A DNA stretch of 64,000 nt from assembly GCF_039555335.1 (NCBI RefSeq), contig NC_092635.1, positions 53,821,755 to 53,885,754 on the forward strand. Direction: 5' to 3'. Of the stretch, positions 1 through 11,811 are shown in pieces. The position numbers and the translations under genes were made by a program. Source of the stretch: Amphiura filiformis (Eukaryota; Echinodermata; Ophiuroidea; Amphilepidida; Amphiuridae). The notes beneath the pieces were generated by a model. It searched no databases, had not been told where the DNA came from, and saw only the letters and a list, made by a program, of their open reading frames with translations. How positions within the stretch are numbered: position 1 is the first letter of the stretch; each line of letters begins with the position of its first letter.

Positions 1-1069
1 CAGATTTCCATGTGCAACATGTGTCATTCACTGCATATACACTAACAAAACTTGTAAGACCTGCAAGTGCTTTAAAACATGTTTAAGTAAAATGAATTTG
101 GTTAATTTATTTCAAACTTATGTTAATTAGTAATGTTTCACACATCTTGACATCCCCAACCAACTACAACAGAACAATTTTGACACATCCCCTACATGTA
201 TGTGTTCCCCAGTTATGACAGTGATTACCTCATTATTTTGGCTCAATATTATTAAAATTCCTGATAGTTTTAGTACATGTAGTTCATAATTTGTGGCAAA
301 GAATAACAAAAATTAATTTAAACCAAAATTTGAATTTAGTCTTTTATACAGTACAACTTAACAACGTTTCTCAACCTTCTCACCTCATCATTTGATAGAA
401 AATATCAACTCAACAGGGTTGCCAAAAACCTGCAAGCCCACATTGCTGGTTAAATCAACATTGACAAATCCCAATTTTAAACTTATATTTATATAAATTT
501 ATAGAAGTTTATGTAGTTTAGCCAAAAGTTGCCAAATACCAAATGTTGGTTTGCAATGCATGCAATGCATAGAACTAGTAAAGTTTTAAAAACTCAATAT
601 GAATGGATTTAAACTCTTTCCAAAAATTCTCCCAATTGGGCTACTAAAATAGCAGTTTGGTAACCCAGCAATTCAATAAAGATAAGTCATAAACAAGTTA
701 ACTCAATTCAAACTTGGCACAAGTCTAAAATGTCACTTTCTGTGCTACATGTACATGTATCAGTATATCATGCCTACGTAGGCTCCATATAAATTTTCAC
801 TCCCCCAGTATATAATGCAAAAATACAAAAAATTGCACCGACATGTATTAAATCTGGTGTACGGCACTGTACGCTAAGGCTGAACCCTGCATCATCTGCA
901 TGAGCTGCATGTAAATCACATAAAATTTTAAGTAATTGTTTGCTCATTAACATTAACAAGTTGTAGATAAAATATAAAAAAATTACCACTTTTACAGTTT
1001 TCATAGTATATGTATAATGTTACATCAGTATACCATTCCAGCAGAGATTCACAGTACCAGTATTCTGTG
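1..1069. other. AT-rich sequence without supported features
   Basis: Only short, low-complexity open frames. A minus-strand stretch near 840-930 has several AG sites and a short open frame but no recognisable protein. Nothing defensible. Confidence 0.5.
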
Positions 1070-1115
1070 GTGTTTAGCTGAGACGAATATAGGTATATTC
1101 GTCTCAGGTGTTTAG
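1070..1115. mobile_element. 30-bp perfect palindrome flanked by 8-bp direct repeats
   Basis: CTGAGACGAATATA, GG, TATATTCGTCTCAG (1078-1107) is a perfect palindrome with 14-bp arms. It is bordered on both sides by GTGTTTAG (1070-1077 and 1108-1115). An 8-bp target duplication around two abutting terminal repeats looks like a minimal deletion derivative of a hAT-type transposon. Confidence 0.6.
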
Positions 1116-1943
1116 CATGTTTATTATCAGACCACGACTAGAGAGCAATATTTGTCTGAAATTTTGACACATTTTATTTTTCGTATTCACTATAGGACAT
1201 CAAGGAGGTCTCTGTTTGTAAGTAACATAAACATAAGTTGAAACATATCTGTCCGGTGTCAGGTTGATCCAAGTTTGTGTCCATACATGTAATGCAATGA
1301 ATATCAGGTTAGAAGTACGTGATTGAATTTCAAATTGGGGGAAACCAAAAACTCAATAGTAATTGGATTTGAAAGTTTTTGGATGAGTTGTAACATTCAC
1401 AAAATTAATGTTCAATACCGTATATATACAACATACAATAGAATTCGGGGTTCACAGCTTTTTCTTACTTTTGTTTAATCTTTGAATAATACTGTGTATC
1501 AATTTCAACATTTGTGACATGATCAAGGGGAATATGAGTCAGATGTCGCTAATATTGTTTTTGAGATATTGGCAAAACAGTGTTCAAATTCTTTTTGTTT
1601 TATATTGTTTTCAGCCATTGATAAATTGCTCATAACTCGGTAACAAGACGTACGATTTTGATAGGATTTGCATCAAAATATAGCATTCAGTATTTCATAA
1701 ACTGCCAGAAAATGATGTAACAAAAAATGCTAATTGAAAATTGTTGACATGTGACTCATTCTCTTTGATCACATGTGTCACATGTTTTGTTCATGGTCCA
1801 GAACTCTCTGGCAAAGTAATTCGGCAAATATGCAAATTTGGCAACGATCAAAGATATAAGCCCCAAGCCATTATTAAATCAATCTACATGCTATAAATTG
1901 ATCTCTGGAATATGTTAGGCCTACATGATATTATGCCTACATG

Positions 1944-2269
1944 AGGCCGTATATAAAATTATATTTTGGTTCTCGTCCAGAGGATTTTCATGAATTGATG
2001 AGGGAGGGAGGTTTTTTCCCCAATGTAAAATTAGCATTATAGTAGTTTTTGGTCTTTCTCAACATTCAAGGAAAGGAGGAGGCCCTTTATTTTATGTGAG
2101 ATTCTGAGGAATTATATACCCCCTAGTCTTGGAAGTGATCCATGTTCTCTAAATAATGAACTTACAATTTCCTGAAGTACCATATTCCAAGTCTACTGAA
2201 AAAATTGTGAAAAATCTAAAAAAAATTGAGGGAGGAGGCGAGAACCAAAACATTACTTTTATACAGCCT
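1944..2269. mobile_element. MITE, family AGGCCGTATAAAAT, copy 1
   Basis: Starts aggccgtatataaaatta and ttttggttctcgtccag and ends with the inverted form (gaaccaaaacatta, ttttatacagcct). The same termini bound 61997-62387. The interior is rich in G/C runs. No coding capacity. Confidence 0.75.
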
Positions 2270-2360
2270 GGTATTTATGCAACACTGTAAACTGTGTACC
2301 AGTACTTGCTATATCATGGCCCTATATGTTTGTTAAATATTAGTATTAAATAGTAATACT

Positions 2361-2572
2361 CAGGCCCGTACGCAGGGGGGGTGCGGGGTGCGACCGCACC
2401 TCCCCAAATTTGCAAAAGTATACAAAAAGTCCCAAAATGAGGTTTTTTGGTCAATAAAGGTCCAAATTTGGGGGAAAAGTCCACTTTTCACAAAATCGCC
2501 GCCCCCCTTTGGAAAAAAAGTCCACTTTTTCAAAATCAGCACCCCCAAAAAAAATCCTGCGTCACGGGCCTG
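2361..2572. mobile_element. hAT-type MITE with perfect 8-bp target duplication
   Basis: Terminal inverted repeat CAGGCCCGT(G)ACGCAGG at both ends; GTAATACT is duplicated exactly at 2353-2360 and 2573-2580. The interior (GGGGGTGCGGGGTGCG and poly-purine stretches) is non-coding; the open frames across it on both strands are artefacts of the inverted repeat. Confidence 0.85.
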
Positions 2573-2609
2573 GTAATACTCTTGAAGTGAAGTGAAATAT
2601 AATACTTAC

Positions 2610-2686
2610 AGTTCTGTTGTAGGCGCTGATAGAACACCCATAAACAGGCACATCAACAAAGTTAATACCTCCATCGATCTTGTCAT
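2610..2686 (-). CDS. First coding exon with signal peptide, gene unidentified
   Basis: Read on the minus strand from an ATG at 2686, this exon encodes 25 codons plus two bases before a strong donor (exon ...GAACT, intron GTAAGT). The peptide begins MTRSMEVLTLLMCLFMGVLS and continues APTTE. That is a textbook signal peptide: a short polar start, a hydrophobic core (LTLLMCLFMGVL) and a likely cleavage after Ser-Ala. The second Met (codon 5) sits in a better start context, with G at +4. The exon ends in phase 2. I found no downstream exon I could defend between 1 and 2600, so the gene body is probably outside the window or in large introns. The protein is probably secreted or a type I membrane protein. 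The exon call rests on one open stretch plus one splice site, so a chance match is possible. Confidence 0.45.
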
Positions 2687-2689
2687 TAT

Positions 2690-4550
2690 ATAAATTAATT
2701 GAGATGTACACACATGAAGAAAGGATACCTCAACAAGTCACTGAACCTTGGAAGTCGAGGTCCTCAACTCGCTGTTCAATAACTGAATAAGCTTATCGAT
2801 GCAGAACTAGCAGATAAGATGTAAGAGGTAAGCTTAATTTTTTCTGCTATACGTGTAGTTGTGTTGTACTGCTAAATTAGCAACAAAGTAACGTTAATGA
2901 GTGGTGCACATTGTTGAAAAGACTGTATGATGTCCCCAGGAGGATATCAAACTGGTAGAAGTCAATTGCACACAGCGCAGCGGTATCAGTCCGTTGCCTC
3001 TCTGGAGCCCCTGTGCTGACAGTGCTGTGTGTGTCTGAAATGCAAGCAAATCAGCTGTTGAGGGCGGATCACAAATCGTAAACCGGAAAAGTGTCAATAC
3101 GTACAGCTTAAAATAGATCTTCAAATAATTGCTATTATTTATAGGCAAATATAGAGAATAGAGATACTTTCATGTTTATTATATTATTTGAAAATACATA
3201 TTGTTTAGATCTGATACTATTATATTTTGGGTTTTTTTAACAACAAGAGTAGGGTAGTGCGGATTGATACGCAGTTAATTGATGTAAATCGGTCCAAAAG
3301 TTTTATTTTGACGTCATAGGCACCTGCTACTTGGAAAGTTTTTCTGTGTTGGGTAAAATGTATTGATTGATCCAATAGAACAAATTAGTAAATAATCATT
3401 ATAATCTGATATCTGATATGGCTTTAATCCGAAATATTAGGACACAAACATCCGCTGGTATATAGTGGATTCCAAGAAATTTAGCCAAATAAATAATCGC
3501 GAAAGGTAGATTTTTTTACCAAATATTATATTTTCAGCGGGTTTTCAGGCGCCAACAATACGGACTTGTCGACCCATTTATAATTATTATAACACCCGGC
3601 TAAAATACATTTCCGATGTAATTTATGTATAGGCCTACATGTATACAGAATTATACATTCCCGAACTCATCAATTTCATCAAAAACGTTAAATTATTGTA
3701 AATAATGATCATTCATAAATGAAAAAGATTTGCTTTCTAACACTTGTGTTTTTCTTTTTAATGTTGGAAATACAAATAAAGTTATAGAAAATTAATCTAA
3801 AACGAAGTAAAGAAGAAGAAGAACCAGGCCACTGACAGTGCTTGATGTTTTTTAACAATTGAAATTGGAAGCAGAGGTATTTACAAAATCGCCAAAAAAG
3901 CAGAAATGTTAGGAAGGAATGATCAAAATCAAGGGTCTTTCGGAGCTCAAATTTAAGGGGTCTTGAGGAGCTTAGACTATGCCATAGTCGAATTTTATTA
4001 AAAATATGTTATTATTTATAGTCATGATGAACCCATTTCGTTGAACTCAAAATTATACTGATGTTTATTAAAATTAAAGTATTCAATAGTAAAATGGTCA
4101 TAAAGAGTTAAAAATATCAGATAATTAGTGATAATAAAAGTAACTGAATGCAACATTATCTTGCATAATTATAATGGCTCACTTTAATACTGAACAAATT
4201 ATTCTGATTTTGGAATCTATACCAGTTTATTGATAGCGAACCCCGAAAATTTACTTGGGAAGCTAACAAACAGAGGGAGTGAGGTGACTGAAAAGATCAG
4301 ATACAGATGTGAAAATCTATCAGTTGCACACAAATCAATATAAATCAGAGTTTTATGCTTAAAAATGTAATGGCCAGACTATGCAAAATGGGCAAGTGGA
4401 CTATGAGGAGCTGTGATATCCAAAGGGTCTTTGAGGGTAACATACCCGAATGTGTCTTCTCTCCACCCACCCCCGAGTGGTTTGTGGGTTTTATTTTTGT
4501 TCTTTTTTTTTTCGGTTTTTTTTTTTTTTCGATTTTTTGTTTAGAGGGCA
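2690..4550. other. 5' flank of the signal-peptide exon and AT-rich filler
   Basis: 2690-2900 would be 5' UTR/promoter for the minus-strand exon ending at 2686. The rest is AT-rich with no open frame resembling a protein; 4500-4540 is T-rich. I see no other feature. Confidence 0.4.
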
Positions 4551-4552
4551 GG

Positions 4553-5064
4553 GTCACTCCATATGAAATCAAGGAGGCGCCCTACCTGACCCCCTCAGAT
4601 TTGCTTTATATTTTAGTCATATGTTGTACATGTAAACATATTAAAAACCTGCACGTTTGAGGTATGTAGCTCTTACGGATTTTTTGTGGCAGCCATTTAA
4701 AGTGGGAGTAGGGGGTCTAAATTTGGACCCAAAAGTTGCCCTTTAAATAAATGTCATCTTTGGGAGTCTGTGCCTTCTTTATAAAAAGAGAGAGAGGTCT
4801 GAAACTTTGTATACACACTAGCTGCATGCCCAATTTGTCAAAAAATAAAAAATAAACAATTTCTGTAATTGCGGGTTGTGTCACGGGGTCATTAAATGCA
4901 AGAAAAAATGTAATGTTTTGTATACTGGCAAGTTTAGCCCCCCTAAACTCACATTTTTTGTCAGATTAATTATTTTTTGCTGTCACTGATGCTATATATA
5001 GGATAAATACAATGCATATCCAAAATGTCAGGTGGGGCGCCTCCTTGATTTCATATGGAGTGAC
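4553..5064. mobile_element. MITE with ~38-bp terminal inverted repeats
   Basis: GTCACTCCATATGAAATCAA, followed by GGAGGCGCCC, at 4553 is repeated inverted at 5064 with one mismatch over about 38 bp. The interior is AT-rich and non-coding. Confidence 0.75.
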
Positions 5065-5289
5065 TGGACAGTGTCAGTTGTCCGAGGGGTCAAAGATAGC
5101 CAATTTTCCGGTGGGCATAATTTTTGGCCTGTGAGCGTCGCAATTTTACACTATTTTAGCTTAAAATAAACTAAAAGTTTGTGTTTACTGGGACAATTTT
5201 CAATTTTTTTTTACGCTGGGAAATTTTCTTTTGGGTGGTTGTTTATAGGGGGATTTGAAACTTCTTTTAGGGGGAGTTGAGTTAGCAAA

Positions 5290-5935
5290 CTATCGAAATC
5301 ATTGAGGGTATGTATTAAACAGATTAATTGAGTAGGGTAAAGAACACGGATCAATATGCTTTTTGTTTGGAGCAAATCGGACATACGGTTTTCAAAATAT
5401 ATCAATTTATATTTTCTTTGAATCTTATTGTTTTTTATCAATAATAAATGTTCAGGGTACTTTTATTTTGCATACTTTTGCCTTGAAACTTGGTCAAAGT
5501 GTTTCTAATAATGTTCTAATGTATTATGTATTGAAGCCCTCTAATTTGCATATTTGCATAATTAATGAGCTAATTTGCATAAATGCTAATTAATTATGCA
5601 AATATACAAATTAGGGGGCGGCTTCACTATATAAAACATTAGAACATATTAGAAAAACTTTGACCAAGTTTCAAGGCAAAAGTATGCAAAATAAAAGTAC
5701 CCTGAACATTTATGCATGGATTTTTAGCAAAATATTGGCAAAAATCATATGAGCTTCTCCAGTAATTTTAGCTCATTAATTTTATTGATTATTGATAAAA
5801 ACAATAAGATACAAAGAAAATATAAATTGATATATTCTGAAAACCGTGTGTCCGATTTGCTTCAAACAAAAGGTATATTGATAAGTGTGCTTTGCTCTAC
5901 TCTATTAATATTGATCTGTTTAAAACATGCTTAAA
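5290..5935. mobile_element. Foldback element with ~250-bp arms
   Basis: 5332-5600 and 5620-5915 are imperfect inverted copies (shared: gcaaatcggacatacggttt, tgttcagggtacttttattt, gccttgaaacttggtcaaag). The right arm carries about 75 bp missing from the left. The centre is an AT palindrome around TTTGCATATTTGCATAATTA. Confidence 0.8.
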
Positions 5936-6857
5936 GCACTTTCATAATGCCTTCAATACCACCTTAATGCTGAAACTAATATTTATAACCAACTACATGT
6001 AGTACGGTATATCATGGAATGCATGTATAAAGGCAAGATAAGATTTTGAGAAAGTGATCGCCAAATAGGTATAATAATAGTAGAATTGATTAGTTACCGT
6101 ACTGACTTTTCTTCCCACGAACTCTCCCGCAGGTTTTCAAAAGTATGGCATGGTCTCAATTCCCCCAACTGTTTAAACCCCCCCCTTTTTGCACACGCCA
6201 CTGCCCTGCCGTTCTCCAGATATTGCATATTACTGGAGTTGTTTTAGGGCAATTCTTCCACATGCGATTGCAGGATCTGTGTGCGATTGGTACCTGAAGC
6301 ACTGGAGTTACTTCGTTTCATTAAATTTGTACTCAGTTCTGCAGCTTTGGTATTGAAGGGTTTCTTGTATGGTGGTCTCTTAGAGGTGCGCTTCTTATCA
6401 TTGTGGGGGAGCCCATGGGGGGGGGGGGGTGAGCTAAAGTACTCTCTGCTACCGGTTTATAAGCTTTTTATATAAGGATATACTGATATGGGTTTCTTCG
6501 GAAGTTGTTGTGTGGGAGGCTGTTTGAAGCCTTCTCTTGATTTTTCAGCTCCAGCTTCCGAACTTTGTTGTGCAGTCTGATGAGTTTGGGGCAGTCCTTC
6601 TTCAGCTCATTAGCTGTTGTGTTGTCTCCTTTATGCTTGTTTGAACTGAGCATCTTTCTTTAGTCGTCTTTGTTTTGGAAGATTTGGGTTTCTTGACTTT
6701 CTTCTTTGATGATACTGGTTTTATTCCAATATTCCAAATAGATTGGTAAGTTGATCACTGGGTGCGCCTTCTGTTTGTATACTCTTCATACAGCCGATCA
6801 TAAATCATATAAGGCTTTTCAGACTTCATTATGGTTCAGTTTGGTAAGTTGATGTGC
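5936..6857. other. Unassigned sequence with a poly-G run
   Basis: Contains a G run at about 6418-6430 and purine-rich stretches. Short open frames on both strands have no recognisable motifs. Nothing else seen. Confidence 0.4.
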
Positions 6858-7012
6858 TCCTTCGTGCCCGGGGGGCACTTCAATTTGAAATGGATATAGG
6901 TGTAGGGCTGGCGCTTTCGCACTAAGGGGCATTCGGTGAGAGCAACATGTAAAAAATATGGGGTCATTGGGTGAGAGCATGATTTTTGGCATTCGGTGAG
7001 AGCAAAATGTAA
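6858..7012. mobile_element. Half copy of the G-rich hAT-type MITE (right half, inverted)
   Basis: Matches, in reverse, the last ~150 bp of the complete copy at 20185-20673 (cccggggggcacttcaattt, tgtagggctggcgctttcgc, gcattcggtgagagca). Homology stops at about 7012. The matching other half is at 9409-9595. Confidence 0.7.
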
Positions 7013-7032
7013 ACTTAGGTACATCTTATGAT

Positions 7033-9376
7033 GCAGCACCTCTTCAATTGTTTTCTTTTTCTGTGTGGTGGTAGATATTGATGAGAAAGTAAAATCCCGA
7101 AAATTTGAGCTTCATACTCCATTTCGTTTTCCCGTGGCATCAATTTGAAATTTAGAGGGGTCAGCGTAAAAATGTGTCGCAACGCGAAAGACGATGTTTG
7201 GAGGTCCATGAATGTATAAAGGAAACCATTTACAACTTTGAAAAGTATGTATCCTGGGGTACTTATTTGTGTAGAATTCAAATCTGGCATCAGAAAACTT
7301 GTAACTCCTTTACTTTAAAAGATATAGGGCCCTCAAAATGCAACTTCGTCCATCCAGGACCAACTTTGGGGGGTCAAAACTCCAAAAGTAAAAATAATTT
7401 TAGTGTCCATTTTTTTGCCAGTCAGAGCCCTTTGGTAGGACATTACTCTTATCCAATATTGAGCCTATTAGAATACTTCATTTAGCTGAGATATTACCCA
7501 TGCAAAACCCCAATTGTACATTTTTTGTACATTTTGACCCCCCTGAAAACCAATGTCAGACATTTTGCCCCACCATCAACTTCAGGTATGTTGAAAATAT
7601 GTCCTTGGACAACATTTCTGAGAGATATTGGCTTTGGGACTCGATGGCTTCAACACATCAGTAAGGTTTGCATATCTCCATAGAGTTGTACATAAGTCAT
7701 TATACATGCGAAATCAAAAATGTGTACAACTCTATGGAGAATGAGTTGTACATGGTAAATGGTTCCCTTTATACATGTATGGACCTCCAAACGTTGTCTT
7801 TTCGCGTTGCGACACATTTTTACGCTGACCCCCTAAATTTCAAATTGATGCCACGGGAAAACGAAATGGAGTATGAAGCTCAAATTTTCGGAATTTTACT
7901 TTCTCATCAATATCTACCACCACACAGAATAAAAATTCCTTTAAAAAAGGAATGGGGCGCCCAAATTATGTGAGCTTGGACGTGATATGGTGAATTCCAT
8001 GGCATGGTGTTTAGATTTGGTCCCGGGGATTTTGTATCATAATGATTTTTTCTAGGGAAGAGTAGAAGATGATCAAATGCAAGAGAAATGTGTTTGATTG
8101 GGGAAGGTGTATCACAGGACCGTTTTGGATGAAATAAATTGAATTGGAATGAAGCTGTCGTGTCAATTTGCGATTATGTGGGGTGGGGAGTTCAATTTTG
8201 GGGCATATTGTAGTGATGATATTGCTTTGGATATTGAATATTGTTGAATTTCGTTATGCAGGGGGTATATGATGGATAGTATAGAAGAGGATCTACCCCT
8301 ATGTTGACCAAAAGAAAAGTTTTTATGAATGTATAACGTCTGTGATACATATACATCATAATGTCTGTGATACATATACATCATCTACTTGCTAATACAC
8401 TGAAAATCTAATAGAGATGAAGGATAAAAGACAATTACAGAACATTCATTCTTCATAAAAGTAGCTATATGGGTATACAATGTTTACAAGATAAGAACGT
8501 TAATGTTTTGTACATGAACGTAACATCTTTGATACATAGTTGTTAACACACTGAAAATCTGACTAGAGATCTAGGATCCGCATAATTTGTTGATTAATGT
8601 CATAAACAGTCACAAAAGATTTATGGTCTGATCATTTTATCATTTTAAGGGGGACCCGATATTGCATTTGGAAGAACCAGGCTTTTCAATTACTATCAAA
8701 ACTGCTGGGTACCAAACTTTTTGATACAGCTTGTATAGTAATTTGTTCTAATTTCCATGCAAAAGGAGCCAGTTGTTTCATCCTTAAAACAAATAGGCTA
8801 CACCATAATTTCCAATTACCCCATGCAGATAGATAAGACCTTGGTAAGATAAGCATGTTAATTGTTATTTCACTATCACTATCTTGATCTTGATAAGATG
8901 CCTGACTTTGAAACTTTGGGTACAAAACTCATACTCTGCAAGTTAGGTCAAATTTTGCACTATGATTGTTTATTTGAGGTTATTGGACTATGCCATTCAG
9001 ATTAGGCTATTGTAGTCCATAGTGTTGGTCACCGTCTATCGGGTTCTAAGAGGCGGTAAATTGGTTACAAAGGTCAAAGTGGTTACAAAGGTCAAAGGTC
9101 TCGAATTATTTGGTGTTTTTACAAATCCATTAATTTTGTCTTTTAAACTAAGAATATACGCACACCATTTTATCCTGTGCATAACAGAAAACAATAATAA
9201 AATAAAATCCAAGCATATTGTGGTTTTATTTCTGAGCAAGGGCATAATTTTAGCAAAACAATTGCGGAGTAAATCTAGTAAGAGTGAAATTAGAAGATTC
9301 TCACAAACTCATGCCTATATTGTGGGCCGCCTCCGTAGAGGGCGCCCCAAAAAGAAAACAATTGAAGAGGTGCTGC
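7033..9376. mobile_element. 2.3-kb composite bounded by 28-bp perfect inverted repeats
   Basis: GCAGCACCTCTTCAATTGTT plus TTCTTTTT (7033-7060) recurs perfectly inverted at 9349-9376. Inside is a second inverted pair (about 7058-7232 versus 7757-7925) and a third (tctccatagagttgtaca near 7675 and inverted near 7740). No intact transposase was seen. The right end (ggcgccccaaaaa, aaatctag) resembles a dispersed repeat also at 35590-35680. Between the inner palindromes and the right end (7960-9020) I see only AT-rich sequence with short duplications. Confidence 0.6.
8334..8385. repeat. Tandem duplication of a ~25-bp unit
   Basis: gtctgtgatacatatacatc is repeated head to tail twice. A longer diverged duplication (acactgaaaatct...agagat...ggat) follows at about 8397 and 8549. 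Confidence 0.6.
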
Positions 9377-9408
9377 GGTACACATCCCTGGAGTTGACAT
9401 GGAATGGG

Positions 9409-9595
9409 TCAAGGGTCTTTGGGTGACAGATCAAATGGAAAAATAGGGGGTCTTCGGGTGACAGAGCGCGGAGCGAGCATGTGTTCGTAAAAAAACATGG
9501 GGTCTTTGGGTGACAGCGATGCTGAAAAAGGGGGTCTTAACAGCCCTACATACGCGTCACCTCCAAAGTTGGAGTGCCCCCCCGCCCCCGGGCCT
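9409..9595. mobile_element. Half copy of the G-rich hAT-type MITE (left half, inverted)
   Basis: Matches, in reverse, the first ~180 bp of the element at 20185-20673 (caagggtctttgggtgacag, cctacatacgcgtcacctcc, ttggagtgccccccc). Same orientation as the half at 6858-7012, 2.4 kb away. Confidence 0.7.
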
Positions 9596-9639
9596 TCGTG
9601 CTTCATTTTTGGTCTTTCTTTGCTGATGGTAACTCTTGC

Positions 9640-10930
9640 CTGTCGTTTTATCCCTGGTTTTACCCTGTCTTACCACTAGGGTGTGTCGACTGCCTCGACT
9701 TACGTTGACCTTCGTGGCCGGCTGCGATGGGCTCGGCATCATATCCCCCAGATTTTATCTGATGGAGTTTGACATTCTTCAGGCCCGTCTTTCCACAAGA
9801 TGGACAAGTTGTACCAGTATCTTCTATTGCTAAACAGCTCCTCCGTCTGTTGTTTTAATGTTGTCGTTGCCGCAAAATCCGCGTCCATTTTGGTCCAATC
9901 TTTCGCCCCAATGTCTCACATGGACCCACCCAGGGGTGTCATTCTTAGGACTTTTAGCAAATATATGCGGCCAACCTGTTACGACTGCTTCCCCGGCGAC
10001 AGCGATCTTTCCCTGCCGTCAACTGTCTTTCCAGCAGTCAAGCAGTGCTTTTCCCCATTAGCCAACCAGTCCTTTATGGGTAGTCACATGCATCTGTCCG
10101 AGCTCTATAGAGAAGTTATTCATTGATAGAACACCATGCAGCGCAGTCACCTTCGGAGCCTTATTTCACTCGTATAATGAACACTACATTATAATTACTA
10201 GATGAAGGTGGCGTGGGAAAAGTTTCTTAAACTGCATTATTCTCTCCTCGTCATAGATTAGACATCAAAACTTGTCTCTGCGCTCTCTGGATTTCAGGCC
10301 AGATGTTGGTGGCTTAATATTCATTCTCAAGGTGATCATTCCATGGTACTTCGCAGTCACCCCGGGCAGTCACCTTCGAACTTTATTTCACCCGTAGTAA
10401 GATGAACACTCCATTAATCACTCTGTGAAGAATACTGCATATCTCTGATCTCTCTGGACCTCGGACCAAACTTTGGCAACTTACACCTGTTTGTGTGTAC
10501 CCAACCGTCACGCTTCCCTCTGAGAGTGTTCATGATATTATAAAGTTGGTAAGTAGTAGGTGCACCATCCTCTGTTTTCACATTCGGCTACAAGTTCTTC
10601 ATAGTTGCATTTCTTTCTTACATAGGCATTTGACAAGTTCTCCTCCATCGGGACAGTAAAAGTTCGATGATAACAACCGTTTTTGTCTTTTCGGAATAGA
10701 TGGTGATATTGGGACGCTTTGCTCTGTATTTTGAGGAGGGGAAACTATTTGGTTGTGTTCCTCATCCATCAGGAGTTCCCATAATTGGCCTTCTGTAAGA
10801 TGTTGGTTGCATCTCCCTTTGGGAGAAACTGGATTCCGGTAGGTTGTACCATCTGCAGTGCGGAATCTAATAGTAGGATGAATATGGTGTCATCTGGCGT
10901 GCAGTGTTTCTTCTGATTTACTAGTACCAC
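9640..10930 (-). pseudogene. Possible degraded retroelement protein
   Basis: The minus strand carries broken stretches that look protein-derived rather than random: NGCYHRTFTVPMEENLSNAY followed by VRKKCNYEELVAECENRGWC near 10540-10700, and HCTPDDTIFILLLDSALQMV near 10800-10900. The K.Y..LV.E....GW pattern reminds me of the C-terminal part of some reverse-transcriptase proteins, but stops and frame changes interrupt it and I could not identify a core RT motif. Weak evidence. Confidence 0.3.
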
Positions 10931-10943
10931 TTCAATGAAGTGG

Positions 10944-11149
10944 CAAGTACGAATATATTTAATTTGAATTAGGGATGAAATCAGAACTCGACCGCTGGTT
11001 GAGCGCCGGTTACCGGTGGTTGAACATGTTGAACCGCATTCCATTGCTTAGAATAGAAACTGGCTCCAACCGGACGTAACTACCCGTAACTGGCGGTCGA
11101 TCACCGGTCGAGTTTTGATTTCATCCGTTAATAATTATATTCGTACTTG
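10944..11149. mobile_element. MITE with GCAAGTACGAATAT termini
   Basis: gcaagtacgaatat and gatgaaatcagaactcgacc at the left are repeated inverted at the right (ggtcgagttttgatttcatc, atattcgtacttgc). About 205 bp with a GC-rich centre. Confidence 0.7.
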
Positions 11150-11586
11150 CTCAAGAATTATTCGATGCGAATTTTGTTACGCAATTGTATGGAGTTCTTT
11201 TTTTATGAGCCTTAAGTGCCAACAATGGCCTAAAATGAGGCTATATTGCTCTTTGCAGCCTTCTCTAATCTTCATGTCCATAATTATTGCATGTGAAATG
11301 AAAAGGTTAATTTAAAAAAAAACCAACCATATCGATATACAAGTTATATAGCGCTAAAGCAAAGGCATCAAGGCGCTTTACAGAACAAGATTAAAAAAGT
11401 ACACCTTAAAAAAAGGAATGCTACATACATGTACTACCTTAAAAGTACATCATTAAAAAGCATGTAAAAAGAACACGATGAAAAGTCACCATAAACAGAT
11501 AAAATACTTAAGTGAAAAGGCAATCAGAAAATACGCATGAATACAGGCAAATCACATAAGCAACTGAGTAAAATTCTGTCAGCAAA

Positions 11587-11811
11587 TACAGGGTGTATCA
11601 AAATGATTGGTACTTTATTGGTAAGCCTGCTTGCAACATTATGCAACATCAAATCCTATTGAAATGATCAGAATTAATAGTTTTATAACCTTTTACATGT
11701 TTTATAGCAGTTATCTACAACTTAGGTACATCTTATGATGCATTTTAATGTGCAGTCATGTCCAAAATCAGTGGAAACTGATGGGTACCAATCATATTGA
11801 TACACCCTGTA
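11587..11811. mobile_element. MITE with TA duplication, family CAGGGTGTATCAA, copy 1
   Basis: TA then CAGGGTGTATCAAAATGATT plus GGTAC; inverted end GTACCAATCATATTGATACA plus CCCTG, then TA. The TA target site and short size suggest a Tc1/mariner-type non-autonomous element, nested in the CR1-like relic. Copy 2 is at 19130-19328; a lone diverged terminus lies near 8700-8732. Confidence 0.75.

Noticed and set aside
6281..6475. 64-codon plus-strand open frame
   Set aside because: Runs through a poly-G stretch and has no motif or splice support.
9022..9426. 134-codon plus-strand open frame (ends RPKKKTIEEVLRYTSLELTW)
   Set aside because: It runs across the right inverted repeat of the 7033-9376 unit and into a half-MITE; no domain and mosaic origin, so it is read-through.
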